From the NCBI GenBank assembly GCA_016870775.1, contig VGAK01000006.1, positions 1 through 64,000 on the forward strand: 64,000 nt of DNA, in the 5' to 3' direction. This document shows positions 50,917 to 59,697 of this stretch, one piece after another; positions within the stretch are counted from its first letter, which is position 1; every line of letters begins with the position of its first letter. A program made the translations under genes and the position numbers. This DNA is from Actinomycetota bacterium (GTDB lineage: Bacteria; Actinomycetota; Acidimicrobiia; Acidimicrobiales; Ilumatobacteraceae). Below the pieces are notes generated by a model. The model saw only the letters and a program-made list of their open reading frames with translations, had not been told where the DNA came from and did no database searches.

Positions 50917-51810
50917 TCAGAGCAGAACCGAGGCGAGCCTGCGCCACTGATCGACCGGCGCGGTGCGGATGTCCTCGGTGAGGACCTGCACGCACACGTG
51001 GTCAGCGCCCTGTGCATGGTGCTCCCCGACGCGCGCGGCGATCTTGTCATCGCTCCCCCACGCCACGATCGCGTCCACCAGACGATCGCTGCCGCCGTTC
51101 TCCCAGTCCTCCTCGGTGAATCCGAGGCGACGCAGGTTGTTGAAGTAGTTCGGCAGGCCGAGGTAGATCTTCATGCCGGCGCGTGCGATGCGCCGCGCCT
51201 CGGTCGGATCGGTCTCGAGCACGACCATTTGTTCGGGCGCCAGGAGTGCATCCGGACCCATCTCCGAGCGCGCGATGGCCGTGTGCTCGGGGGTCGTGAA
51301 GTACGGGTGCGACCCGTTCGCGCGGGTGGCGGAGAGCTTGAGCATCTTCGGGCCGAGTGCCGCGAGCACGCGGCCGGGATCCTCGCTCGGGCCGACCGCC
51401 ATGAAGAGCGCCTTGTCCATCTTGTCGAGGTACTCGACCATGTAGCTGTAGGGCTTCGACCAGTCGTGCTTGCGCACACCAGCCACCAGGTGTCCGTGGC
51501 TCACCCCCATCCCGAGGAGGAACCGACCGGGGTAGGCCTCGGCGAGCGTCTTCTGCCCTGCGACCATCGTCATCGGATCACGCGCATAGATGTTGGCGAT
51601 GCCCGTCGCTATCGGGAGTCGCTCGGTGGCCGAGAGCAGCACCGAGGCCGACACGAAGGGGTCTCGGCCGACGGCCTCGGCGAGCCAGAGCGCGTGGAAA
51701 CCGAGGTCCTCGATGGTGGCCGCGGCGCGCCTGGCATCCGATGTGGCGAGTGCATCGATCGTTCCGTACCAGATGCCCACTCGTCCGATGTCGACTGATG
51801 GCTTGCCCAT
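50917..51810 (-). CDS. LLM-class F420-dependent oxidoreductase
   Basis: A 297-residue luciferase-like enzyme. IEDLGFHALWLAEAVGRDPFV near 33-53 and GRFLLGMGVSHGHLVAG near 95-111 match actinobacterial TIGR03620-like F420 oxidoreductases. Reaction unknown. The ATG at 51810 has AAGGAG 7 nt upstream. The SCP2-like gene stops 56 nt upstream on the same strand, so both could be one transcript starting at nudC. Confidence 0.87.
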   Translation of the reverse strand: MGKPSVDIGRVGIWYGTIDALATSDARRAAATIEDLGFHALWLAEAVGRDPFVSASVLLSATERLPIATGIANIYARDPMTMVAGQKTLAEAYPGRFLLGMGVSHGHLVAGVRKHDWSKPYSYMVEYLDKMDKALFMAVGPSEDPGRVLAALGPKMLKLSATRANGSHPYFTTPEHTAIARSEMGPDALLAPEQMVVLETDPTEARRIARAGMKIYLGLPNYFNNLRRLGFTEEDWENGGSDRLVDAIVAWGSDDKIAARVGEHHAQGADHVCVQVLTEDIRTAPVDQWRRLASVLL

Positions 51811-51865
51811 TCCGTGCTCCTTGCCTGTGTGTCCGCGCTCGCAGCCGCGGAATCCCCTGCTCTCT

Positions 51866-52177
51866 CTAGTTCATCCGGAGTGCGGCCACGAAACTCTCGG
51901 CCACGACAGTGTCGCCGATCACCTCGAGGTCGGCCAGCACCCCCGCTCCGCCGAGGACGGCGAGCATCGCAGCCGCGGTCCCGCGGATCGCACAGTCTCC
52001 CTTGGCATGGCGGTGCGACAACTCGAGATCGCCGGTGGATCCCCGCTCGATCATCCATTCGCCGTGGGCATCGGTGCAATGCAGGTGCACCGAGCCGGCC
52101 AACGACACCGCCGGTGCACGGGACACGAACGCCGTGAGCAATCCGTCGATCGCGCCGACGGGGTCCACGTCAGACAC
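51866..52177 (-). CDS. SCP2/MDMPI-C-like domain protein
   Basis: A 103-residue stand-alone domain. The pattern HLHCTDAHGEWMIE, then DCAIRGTAAAMLAVLGG and LEVIGDTVVAESFVA matches the C-terminal sterol-carrier-like domain found in maleylpyruvate isomerase-type proteins. It may bind a hydrophobic ligand. The GTG at 52177 overlaps the end of nudC by eight bases, indicating coupling. Confidence 0.7.
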   Translation of the reverse strand: MSDVDPVGAIDGLLTAFVSRAPAVSLAGSVHLHCTDAHGEWMIERGSTGDLELSHRHAKGDCAIRGTAAAMLAVLGGAGVLADLEVIGDTVVAESFVAALRMN

Positions 52178-52961
52178 GGTGGAGGATCCAATCGTCGATC
52201 AACCGTCGTGCGATCGAGATGCTCGGGGGGATCATCGGCGTCTCGTCGCGGCGGTACCAGTTGGCGTCGGCGATCTCGGTCGCGTCCAGCACCAGCTCGC
52301 CCGAGACCCACCGCGCGCGGAATCCCAGCATCAGCGAGTGGGGAAACGGCCATGGCTGGCTCGCCACGTAGGTGACGGAGTCGACGACGACACCCACCTC
52401 CTCCTCGACCTCGCGTGCGACGGCCTGCTCCAGGTTCTCGCCCGGTTCGACGAAACCCGCAAGGCACGAGTACATCGGGACACCGAAGTTGGCGCCGCGC
52501 GCGAGGAGAGCCTCCTCGTCGTCGCCCTCACCGCGCGTGACCAGGGTGATGATCGCCGGTGCGAGCCGTGGAAACGCCATCAACCCGCACGACGGGCAGA
52601 CGAAGGCGCGCTCGTTGTCGGCGAGGCGGGTGCGCTCACCACAGCGACCGCAGAACCGATGGGTGCGCGCCCACTCCACGAGCTGCACGGCTCGACCCGC
52701 CACCGCCCACTCCGTCTCGTCGACCCGACCGAAGAGCACACGCAGGTCCGTCTCTGCTCCGTAGCCGGGATCCTCACCCGCGGGCACATCGATCCCCCAG
52801 CAGGCGACGTCGCCGTGCATCCCGAGGAAGTGCGATTCCCATGCATCGTCCGCCGCGCGGTCGTCGACGAAGACCTTGGTGCCCACGACGTGGATGAAGC
52901 GGTGCGAGGTGGCATTGGCAGATGGGACCAGGAGGGGTCGGAACAGGGTCGGGGTCGGCAT
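52170..52961 (-). CDS. nudC: NAD(+) diphosphatase / NADH pyrophosphatase
   Basis: A 263-residue NudC protein. The zinc ribbon has Cys104, Cys107, Cys122 and Cys125; the Nudix box runs over 169-191 (GFVEPGENLEQAVAREVEEEVGV); and SQPWPFPHS at 201-209 is the NudC-specific motif. It cleaves NAD(H) to NMN and AMP and may remove NAD caps from RNA. ATG 52961 is 8 nt after TACCGT (52970-52975). It is divergent from the thiolase gene. Confidence 0.95.
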   Translation of the reverse strand: MPTPTLFRPLLVPSANATSHRFIHVVGTKVFVDDRAADDAWESHFLGMHGDVACWGIDVPAGEDPGYGAETDLRVLFGRVDETEWAVAGRAVQLVEWARTHRFCGRCGERTRLADNERAFVCPSCGLMAFPRLAPAIITLVTRGEGDDEEALLARGANFGVPMYSCLAGFVEPGENLEQAVAREVEEEVGVVVDSVTYVASQPWPFPHSLMLGFRARWVSGELVLDATEIADANWYRRDETPMIPPSISIARRLIDDWILHRV

Positions 52962-52992
52962 CGCCGATGACGGTAGTGGCGTGGGCGACCCA

Positions 52993-52998
52993 TAGGCT
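52993..52998 (+). promoter_or_regulatory. -10 element, leaderless promoter of thiolase
   Basis: TAGGCT ends 6 nt before ATG 53005. Confidence 0.45.
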
Positions 52999-53004
52999 TC
53001 CCGT

Positions 53005-54195
53005 ATGTCGAACAACCAGAATTCAGTCGTCATCGTCGATGCCCTGCGCACCCCGATCGGCCGCCGCGGCGGCGGATTGTCGGGCATGCACCCCGGCGAG
53101 GTTCTCGGCCTCGTGCAGAAGGGGATCATCGACCGCGCCGGGATCGACCCGGCGATCGTCGAGCAGGTCGTCGGTGGCTGCGTGAGCCAGGTCGGTGAGC
53201 AGTCCTTCAACATCACCCGCACCGCGTGGCTCGCCGCCGGACTCCCGCTGTCGACCGCGGCGACCACCGTCGACACCCAGTGCGGTTCTTCGCAGCAGGC
53301 CACGGGGCTCGCCGCCTCGTTGATCGGCGCGGGTGTCGTCGATGCAGCGATCGCCTGCGGCGTCGAGGTGATGAGTCGCGTGCCGATCGGCTCGAACAGC
53401 CGCAAGGACCTCGGACTCGGAGTGCCGATCCCGCGCACCTACTTCGGTCGCTACGAGATGACCTCGCAGTTCGAGGGTGCCGAGCGCATCGCCGACAACT
53501 GGAGCATCACCCGCGACGACACCGACCGGTTCGGTCTCGCCTCGCAGGAGCGCGCGATCCGCGCGTGGAACGAGGACCGCTTCGCCGGCCAGTACGTCGA
53601 GGTGGAAGCACCCGAGGTCGACGCCGAGGGCAAGCCCACCGAATCGACCCGCCGTGTCGCCCGCGACGAGGGCCTCCGCGAGACCTCGCTCGAGAAACTG
53701 TCGGGCCTCAAACCCGTGGCGCGCGAGAACGGCGTGCACACGGCCGGCAACTCCTCGCAGATCTCCGATGGCGCCGCCGCGGTGCTCATGATGAACGAGG
53801 CCAGGGCCGCGCAGTTGGGCCTGCGCGCACGTGCGCGCATCGTCGACACGTGCCTCGTGGGCGTTGACCCGGTGTTCATGCTCACCGGCCCGATCGACGC
53901 GACCCAGCGCCTCCTCGAGCGCAACCGGCTCAAGATCGACGACATCGATGTGTTCGAGATCAACGAGGCGTTCGCCTCGGTGGTGCTCGCGTGGGCCAAG
54001 GAGGTCGGTGCCGACCTCGACAAGACGAACCCGAACGGCGGAGCGATCGCGCTCGGACACCCCCTCGGTGCCACCGGCGCGTTCCTCATGACGAAGGCCC
54101 TGAACGAACTCGAGCGCGTTGGCGGACGCTATGCACTCGTGTCCATGTGCTGCGGTGGCGGACTGGGCACCGGCACGCTCATCGAGCGTCTCTGA
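53005..54195 (+). CDS. acetyl-CoA acetyltransferase / 3-ketoacyl-CoA thiolase
   Basis: A 396-residue thiolase. The acyl-accepting Cys93 is in DTQCGSSQQA, and the NEAFAS, GHPLGATGA and CCGGGLGTG motifs follow near 316, 352 and 382. It carries out the last step of beta-oxidation, or the reverse condensation. The start VVIVDALRTPIGRRGGGLSGMHP resembles actinobacterial FadA5/FadA6 steroid-linked thiolases, a weak hint at substrate. Promoter TAGGCT lies 6 nt before the ATG. Confidence 0.93.
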   Translation: MSNNQNSVVIVDALRTPIGRRGGGLSGMHPGEVLGLVQKGIIDRAGIDPAIVEQVVGGCVSQVGEQSFNITRTAWLAAGLPLSTAATTVDTQCGSSQQATGLAASLIGAGVVDAAIACGVEVMSRVPIGSNSRKDLGLGVPIPRTYFGRYEMTSQFEGAERIADNWSITRDDTDRFGLASQERAIRAWNEDRFAGQYVEVEAPEVDAEGKPTESTRRVARDEGLRETSLEKLSGLKPVARENGVHTAGNSSQISDGAAAVLMMNEARAAQLGLRARARIVDTCLVGVDPVFMLTGPIDATQRLLERNRLKIDDIDVFEINEAFASVVLAWAKEVGADLDKTNPNGGAIALGHPLGATGAFLMTKALNELERVGGRYALVSMCCGGGLGTGTLIERL

Positions 54196-54261
54196 CCTCA
54201 CCCGACCACCGCGACCTGACCTGACGGGCACGGGTCACTCCTGAGCGCACACATCCAAGGG

Positions 54262-54774
54262 GTGAATTCCCGTTGGTCACCACTCACCGCTTGCGCGGCC
54301 GCACTTCTTCTGGTGGCGTCGTGCGGTGGCGCGTCACCGCGGAGCGACGCCGGCCAGTTCGGTCTGGAGGCGCGCGTCGAGGAGGTCGTCGACGGCGACA
54401 CCGTGCGCCTCGTCATCGATGGCCGCTCAGAGACCGTGCGCTTGATCGGAGTCGACACTCCCGAAACCAAGCACCCGACCAAACCCGTTGAGTGCTACGG
54501 CCCCGAGGCCTCGGCGCACCTCGCCGCCGTCCTGCCGGCGGGCACCGTCGTCGGGATCAGGCGGGACGTCGAATCACGCGATCGCTACGGACGACTCCTT
54601 GCCTATCTCATCCGCACCGACGACGGCCTGTTCGTCAACCTCGATCTCGTCGAGGGCGGATGGGCCACGACGCTTGCGATCGAGCCGAACATCGCGCACG
54701 CCGAGGAGTTCGCCGCCGCCGCCGAGCGAGCGCGGGCATCGTCACTCGGTCTGTGGGGCGCGTGCGAGCGATAG
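54262..54774 (+). CDS. thermonuclease (SNase) family lipoprotein
   Basis: A 170-residue exported nuclease-like protein. The lipobox VASC at about residue 21 marks a lipoprotein. The staphylococcal-nuclease fold follows: VVDGDTVRL (Asp ligands), RLIGVDTPE with the catalytic Arg and Glu, and RDRYGRLLAYL with the second Arg. It could degrade extracellular DNA/RNA for nutrients. GTG 54262 is the likely start. Its TAG stop overlaps the -10 of the next gene. Confidence 0.85.
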   Translation: MNSRWSPLTACAAALLLVASCGGASPRSDAGQFGLEARVEEVVDGDTVRLVIDGRSETVRLIGVDTPETKHPTKPVECYGPEASAHLAAVLPAGTVVGIRRDVESRDRYGRLLAYLIRTDDGLFVNLDLVEGGWATTLAIEPNIAHAEEFAAAAERARASSLGLWGACER

Positions 54775-54777
54775 CGT
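54772..54777 (+). promoter_or_regulatory. -10 element, leaderless promoter of ChbG-like gene
   Basis: TAGCGT ends 7 nt before ATG 54785; its first three bases are also the stop codon of the thermonuclease gene. Confidence 0.45.
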
Positions 54778-54784
54778 CTCGTCC

Positions 54785-55615
54785 ATGGCATCGCTCGCCT
54801 CCCGGCTAGGCCACGATGACGACGCTCGACTCGTCATCATCTCCTGCGACGATCTGGGTTCGTGCCATGCGGCGACGGTGGGTGTCTACACGGCCTTGCG
54901 CGAGGGTGTCGCCACGTGCGCCTCGATCATGGTGCCGGCCCCGTGGGCGCGATTCGCCGCTCTCCAGAGCGAGGGCGAGGACATCGGCGTGCACCTGACG
55001 CTCAACGCCGAGCACCCGAACTACCGGTGGGGCCCGATCACCCACGCCCCCTCGCTTCTGTCCGGCGAGGGGGGCTTCCCCCGCTCGATCGACGATCTGT
55101 GGGAGCACGCCGATGCCGATGAGGTCCTGCGGGAGTGCCGGGCCCAGATCGAGCGTGCGATCGCCTGGGGCATCGATGCCACGCACCTCGCGCCCCACCT
55201 GAGCGCCATCACGCTGCGCCCAGAGTTCTTCAACGTCTATCTCGACCTCGCGGTCGAGTTCCGGCTCCCGATCCGTCTTCCCTCCACCGTGTCCGTGGAG
55301 GCGGCCGGGTTCGATTTCCGGCGTCTCGCGGCCGAGGAGGGCGTCGTCTTCCCCGACCACTTCGATCACGACTGGCGGGCAGGGTCGCGCGAGAGACTGA
55401 TGTCGGCGATCGCCAACCTCTCACCCGGGGTGACCGAGATCCACGTGCAGCCCTCGATCGCCACCCCCGAGGTCCGCGCGCTCGGCGCCGTCGCCGAGGG
55501 GTGGATCGATGATCTCGCACTCGTCACGGGCGGGGAGGTGCGGGACGCGCTCGAGACCGCCGGCGCCTCGCTGATCGGCTATCGCGAGCTCAGGGACGCG
55601 ATGCGAGCCGGCTGA
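54785..55615 (+). CDS. ChbG/YdjC-family carbohydrate deacetylase
   Basis: A 276-residue deacetylase of the YdjC/HpnK group. IISCDDLGSCHAATVG near 18-33 supplies the Asp pair, VHLTLNAEHP near 69 and the THLAPHLSAI region near 138-147 supply the metal-binding His. It would remove acetyl groups from an N-acetyl sugar. ATG 54785 is supported by the promoter. Its last 26 bp overlap the tiny SCP2-like gene on the other strand. Confidence 0.85.
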   Translation: MASLASRLGHDDDARLVIISCDDLGSCHAATVGVYTALREGVATCASIMVPAPWARFAALQSEGEDIGVHLTLNAEHPNYRWGPITHAPSLLSGEGGFPRSIDDLWEHADADEVLRECRAQIERAIAWGIDATHLAPHLSAITLRPEFFNVYLDLAVEFRLPIRLPSTVSVEAAGFDFRRLAAEEGVVFPDHFDHDWRAGSRERLMSAIANLSPGVTEIHVQPSIATPEVRALGAVAEGWIDDLALVTGGEVRDALETAGASLIGYRELRDAMRAG

Positions 55616-55817
55616 TCGTCCGCGCAGCCTCGCCAGACCACAGCGCCTCGAGCAGCACCCCCGTGTGACCCTCAGCCTTCAGACGGCCGCGCATGTACGA
55701 CGCGGTGGGGTCGTCGGCCGCCCACTTCGCATCGATCGCCACGACCACGTCGGCATCGTCGGGGCCCTCCACGGCAGTGTCGGACTTGCCGAAGGAGACG
55801 CGGTACTGCACGCTCAC
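55590..55817 (-). CDS. tiny SCP2-like domain protein coupled to Mca
   Basis: A 75-residue protein. GPDDADVVVAIDAKWAADD followed by ASYMRGRLKAEGHTGVLLEAL has the pattern of the C-terminal half of SCP2/sterol-carrier-like domains (dAD...a.mrGrlk..G). It is shorter than a full SCP2 domain (about 100), so it may be a truncated or minimal version. GTG 55817 overlaps the mca TGA as GTGA. It overlaps the ChbG-like gene by 26 bp at its 3' end. Confidence 0.7.
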   Translation of the reverse strand: MSVQYRVSFGKSDTAVEGPDDADVVVAIDAKWAADDPTASYMRGRLKAEGHTGVLLEALWSGEAARTISRLASRP

Positions 55818-56767
55818 CGCTCCGCACCACCCACGAGTGCGTCGTCGACCGCGCGCACACCGGCGAACAGATCGGACTCGACCCCACCCTCGGGGGGTCC
55901 CCCCACCGTCGAGCGCGCCAGGATCCAGTCCTCCCACGGGTACACCCGGCCCATCTCGGCGTCGTCGAGGCCGAACCACCACTTGGACGTCGGGTTGACC
56001 TGTGTGGCGTGGGCGAGCAACGAGCCGGTGCGCACCCAGAACCACTCGGCCACGTCCAACTTGGTGGTGATGCGGTGGTCCTGGGAGGGACGCGAGCGCC
56101 AGTTCTCGTCGAAGGGCGACTCACCCCACCTCGCCAGGAGCGCCTCGTGCAGCTTCTCGATCCGGTCGCGCGACCAGAGCGTGTAGTACATCTTCGATGG
56201 CTGCCACACCGGCCCCGCCGCGGGATACCACGAGGGATCACCGGCGCGCTCGAAGGCGAGCACGCTCGCGTCGTGGACGCGCAGGTGATCGGGATGGGGA
56301 TACCCGGTCTGGTCGTCGTTGTAGGTGAGGATCACCTGCGGGCGTTCGGCACGGATCAGTCGCACGAGGCGCTCGGTTGCCTCGTCCAGATCGGCGGCAG
56401 CGAAGCATTCGGGATGAGAGTTGGCCTCCGAGCCCGCCATCCCCGAATCGCGGTAACCGAGCATGTGCACCGCGGAGAACCCGATGATCGAGGTGGACTC
56501 GGCCAACTCGCGGCGGCGCACCTCGGCGAGCAGAGCCCTCTCACCCTCGGGGGTCAGCCCGTGGAACGGTTGTCCCTCCTCGCGCAGTGCGGGGTTCTGC
56601 AGATCTCCCTCCTCGCCGCCGGTGCAGCACACGAGCACGGTGCGCACACCCTCGGCGAAGTACCGCGCCACCGTCGGTGCACCCTTGGAGGCCTCGTCGT
56701 CGGGATGGGCGTGCACGGTCATCAGACAGAGGTCCTCGCCGGTGACCGAGACGGGGGTGCGACGCAT
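55814..56767 (-). CDS. mca: mycothiol S-conjugate amidase-like PIG-L deacetylase
   Basis: A 317-residue PIG-L-family amidase. The zinc motifs are AHPDDE (20-25) and HPDH (158-161). The length, the early CCTGGEEGDLQNP, GYRDSGM and YTLWSRDRIEKLHEAL segments agree with Mca, which cleaves mycothiol conjugates for detoxification. ATG 56767 is chosen because TATCGT (56775-56780) ends 7 nt before it; GTG 56776 is possible. It overlaps the downstream SCP2-like gene and is divergent from the YbhB-like gene. Confidence 0.9.
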   Translation of the reverse strand: MRRTPVSVTGEDLCLMTVHAHPDDEASKGAPTVARYFAEGVRTVLVCCTGGEEGDLQNPALREEGQPFHGLTPEGERALLAEVRRRELAESTSIIGFSAVHMLGYRDSGMAGSEANSHPECFAAADLDEATERLVRLIRAERPQVILTYNDDQTGYPHPDHLRVHDASVLAFERAGDPSWYPAAGPVWQPSKMYYTLWSRDRIEKLHEALLARWGESPFDENWRSRPSQDHRITTKLDVAEWFWVRTGSLLAHATQVNPTSKWWFGLDDAEMGRVYPWEDWILARSTVGGPPEGGVESDLFAGVRAVDDALVGGAER

Positions 56768-56774
56768 CGGGCAC

Positions 56775-56780
56775 ACGATA
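56775..56780 (-). promoter_or_regulatory. -10 element, leaderless promoter of mca
   Basis: TATCGT on the minus strand, 7 nt before ATG 56767. Confidence 0.45.
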
Positions 56781-56798
56781 CCGATACCCGGGGAGCCG

Positions 56799-56804
56799 TA
56801 ACCT
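56799..56804 (+). promoter_or_regulatory. -10 element, leaderless promoter of YbhB-like lipoprotein
   Basis: TAACCT ends 7 nt before GTG 56812, and so favours this start over ATG 56830. Confidence 0.4.
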
Positions 56805-56811
56805 GAGGCGG

Positions 56812-57447
56812 GTGCGAGGTGGTATCGCGATGCGACACGAGGCGAGCACCGCGGGGCCCCGGAGAATTCGGCACTCCGTGGCGCGACTCGTCACGCTGGT
56901 CATGGCGTGCACTCCCGTGCTGGCCGCGTGCTCGACCAACGACGGACGCACCATGAAACCTCCCCGTCCGGACCAGGGCGAATCGGTCGCCCCGGCCACC
57001 ACTGCTCCTCCCGCCTTCGCGGTGACCGGCCCATGGGCGGACGGTGCCGCAATCGACGTGCGCCACACCTGCGACGGACTCAACATCTCTCCCGCCGTGT
57101 CGTGGTCGTCGGCGCCCGCAGCCACCGCCGCCTTTGCCGTCGTGCTCCGCGACGACGATGCACCCGACTTCCTGCACTGGGTCGCCGTCGACGTCGACCC
57201 GGGCGTGCTCGCCCTCGAGGAGGGAAGACTGCCCGAGGGTGCACTCGCCGCGGAGAACTCGGCGGGGCGCAATGGCTATGTCGGACCCTGCCCGGCGATG
57301 GGGACATCCCAGACCTACACACTCACGGTGTACGCGCTCTCCCGCGAGCTCGGGATCGCCCCGTCGTCTCCTGCCCGAGATGTGCTCGGCGCCATCGAGC
57401 AGGCCAGGATCGACTCGGCGGACACCACCTTCACCTTTGCTCGATAG
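56812..57447 (+). CDS. YbhB/YbcL (PEBP/Raf kinase inhibitor-like) lipoprotein
   Basis: A 211-residue exported protein. A long n-region precedes the lipobox LAAC near residue 40. The PEBP fold follows: DGLNISPAVSWSSAP (the DxxSPxLxW motif), a DDDAPDFLHWVAVDVD strand (family DPDAP...HW) with the ligand-pocket Asp and His, and GYVGPCPAMGTSQTYTLTVYAL near the end. These proteins bind phosphate-containing or small anionic ligands; the role is unknown. It is divergent from mca. Confidence 0.87.
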   Translation: MRGGIAMRHEASTAGPRRIRHSVARLVTLVMACTPVLAACSTNDGRTMKPPRPDQGESVAPATTAPPAFAVTGPWADGAAIDVRHTCDGLNISPAVSWSSAPAATAAFAVVLRDDDAPDFLHWVAVDVDPGVLALEEGRLPEGALAAENSAGRNGYVGPCPAMGTSQTYTLTVYALSRELGIAPSSPARDVLGAIEQARIDSADTTFTFAR

Positions 57448-57556
57448 TCGGACGCTGACGCTCGGTCGCCGGGCAGGTGCGCCCGATCACCGGGCGCGGG
57501 GCTCCACGCATCCTCCGCGGAGACACCGCCACCCAACGGGGTCGTTCCACCGCTTT

Positions 57557-59665
57557 GTGCGGTCGATCTGGGAGAATGATTCCATCGATCCGGTACTCGC
57601 CGCCCTGCCCCTCGGAGTCTTCGAGACCGACGCCGAGTGCCGCGTCCGCTCGGCGAACCAGGCGTTCCGCGACCTGGTCCTCGGCGGTGCACCGGTGGTT
57701 GCCGGCACCGCACCGTGGTCGGTGGCACTGCCACGGGAGCGCACCGAATGCGAGAAGCGCTGGGTGGAGAGCCGCGAGTCGGGCACCGCGTTCTCGGTGC
57801 GCTTCCGCACCGGCACCGCGAGCGGCGAGACGAGATGGATCCGCATCGAGACACGTCCCGTCGTCGTCGACGGCCACCTCCACGGTCACGTGGGCACCGC
57901 CGTCGACTGCAGCGGGGAGATGACGCGCGAGGTGCTGTCGGACCAGTTGGTCGGCCTCCTCGATGTCTCTGGTGATGCCGTGCTCGTCTTCGACCGGGCG
58001 GGCGAGCCGGTGTTCGCGAACGATCCGGCGCGCGCCATGCTCGGGGTGACCGACCCGGGGACCGGTGCGCCCGATGCCGCGGCCCGCGCCTATGTGCAGG
58101 CCGTGCGCGACCAACTTCCGCGCGAATTGCTCACTCCCGAGCGGGCCGACAACAGCAGCGACAACCGGTGGCACGGGGAGATCGTCGTCCGCTCACCCGA
58201 TGGTCTCGCGCGGGTGCTCGCGGTGGTCGTGCAGGTTGTGCGCGCGAGCGACGGCAGCGTCGACCACTGGGCCACGATCGCGCGCGACATCACCGAGGAT
58301 CGACGCGTGCAGGCCGAGCTCGCGCGCCAAGCCACCCACGACGCGCTGACCGGGCTGCCCAACAGGGTGCTGATGCTGCGCAAGACCGCCGAGGCCCTCG
58401 AGCGCTCGCGCACCACGGGACAGTCGGTGGCGGTGCTCTTCATCGACCTCGACAAGTTGAAGCACGTCAACGACACCATCGGCCACGCCGTGGGCGACCA
58501 GTTGATCGTGGCGATCTCGCGCCGGCTCGCGGCCGCGACGCGCCCGAGCGACCTCGTCGCGCGCATCAGTGGGGACGAATTCACGGTGCTGTGCGAGGGA
58601 CTCCTCGACGACCAGGTGGCCCTCGACATCGCCGAGCGCATCCGCACCGCGATCACCGGCCCGGTCGTGCTGCAGGGGGTCGAGATCGAGGCGGGAGCGA
58701 GCGTGGGCGTCGCGATGTCGACCACCGACCTGCTGGCGAGCGAATCGCCGGCCGACGCCGCCGTCACCCTGCTTCGCTCGGCAGACACGGCGATGTACCG
58801 CGCCAAGCAACGCGGCCGCGGGAGATCGGAGTTGTTCTCCGACGACATGCGCGCCGCCGCGCGTGACCGTCAGGTGCTCGGCGCCGAACTCGAGCAGGCG
58901 CTCGCGCGCGGCCAGTTCGCCCTCCTCTACCAACCGATCGTGTCGGCCCAGACCGGTCGGACCGTCGCTGTCGAGGCACTGCTGAGGTGGCGGCACCCGG
59001 TGCGGGGCGAGATCGCGCCCGCGGAATTCCTCGAACTCGCCGAGGAATCGGGGCTGATCTCCCCGATCGGCGACTGGGTGCTCGCCACCGCCGCGGCGGA
59101 CGTGGCGCACTGGATCGCCGGTGGTTTCGTCGATGCGCGGCTCGCCCTCCACGTGAACGCGTCGCGACGGCAGCTGTCGGATGCGACCTTCGTCGATCGA
59201 ACACTGTCGATCCTGCGCGAGCACTCGCTCGACGCCGGTCAACTCGTTCTCGAGACATCGGAGTCCGCGCTCGTGGAGACGAACCCGTCGGTGATGCGCA
59301 CCGTCAACGCGTTGAAGCGGCTCGGTGTGCGCGTCGCGGTGGACGACTTCGGTGCGGGGCACTCCTCGTTGGCGGCTCTGCGCAGTTTCCCCGCCGACAT
59401 GCTCAAGTTGGACGGGACACTGGTGCGCGACGTCGGTCGAACCGACGGGGCCGACGACCCGATGGTGCGCTCCCTCATCCAGTTGGCTCACTCGCTCGAT
59501 CTCACCGTGTGCGCCGAGTGGGTCTCGACCGAGGACCATCTGCAGCGTCTCAAGGTGCTCGGGTGCGATCTCCTGCAGGGCAACCGGATCGCAGAGCCGA
59601 TCGATGCGGGCCGCTTCGCCGAGCGAGAACGCCGTCGGGCGTCGGTCGGCCCCTCGCCCACCTGA
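57557..59665 (+). CDS. PAS-GGDEF-EAL c-di-GMP signalling protein
   Basis: A 702-residue cytoplasmic regulator. Two PAS-like domains lie at about 10-120 and 135-255, then GGDEF with SGDEF near 338 and the DALTGLPNR start, then EAL near 473 with LRWRHP, NASRRQLSD, DDFGAGHSS and the KLDGTLVRD segment. SGDEF is compatible with diguanylate cyclase activity, and most EAL metal residues look intact, so it could be bifunctional. No membrane helix. GTG 57557 is the most upstream sensible start; the frame is open to 57044 inside the previous gene. Confidence 0.9.
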   Translation: MRSIWENDSIDPVLAALPLGVFETDAECRVRSANQAFRDLVLGGAPVVAGTAPWSVALPRERTECEKRWVESRESGTAFSVRFRTGTASGETRWIRIETRPVVVDGHLHGHVGTAVDCSGEMTREVLSDQLVGLLDVSGDAVLVFDRAGEPVFANDPARAMLGVTDPGTGAPDAAARAYVQAVRDQLPRELLTPERADNSSDNRWHGEIVVRSPDGLARVLAVVVQVVRASDGSVDHWATIARDITEDRRVQAELARQATHDALTGLPNRVLMLRKTAEALERSRTTGQSVAVLFIDLDKLKHVNDTIGHAVGDQLIVAISRRLAAATRPSDLVARISGDEFTVLCEGLLDDQVALDIAERIRTAITGPVVLQGVEIEAGASVGVAMSTTDLLASESPADAAVTLLRSADTAMYRAKQRGRGRSELFSDDMRAAARDRQVLGAELEQALARGQFALLYQPIVSAQTGRTVAVEALLRWRHPVRGEIAPAEFLELAEESGLISPIGDWVLATAAADVAHWIAGGFVDARLALHVNASRRQLSDATFVDRTLSILREHSLDAGQLVLETSESALVETNPSVMRTVNALKRLGVRVAVDDFGAGHSSLAALRSFPADMLKLDGTLVRDVGRTDGADDPMVRSLIQLAHSLDLTVCAEWVSTEDHLQRLKVLGCDLLQGNRIAEPIDAGRFAERERRRASVGPSPT

Positions 59666-59666
59666 G

Positions 59667-59688
59667 CCGGGCACCGCGATCGGCCCGG
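59667..59688. terminator. hairpin between convergent genes
   Basis: CCGGGC/GCCCGG with a 10-nt loop, in the 32-bp gap between 59665 and 59698. Confidence 0.35.
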
Positions 59689-59697
59689 GTCGGGGGC

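Noticed and set aside
57044..57556. Extension of the GGDEF-EAL frame upstream
   Set aside because: It overlaps the YbhB-like lipoprotein gene in another frame and is Ser/Arg/Pro-rich shadow sequence.
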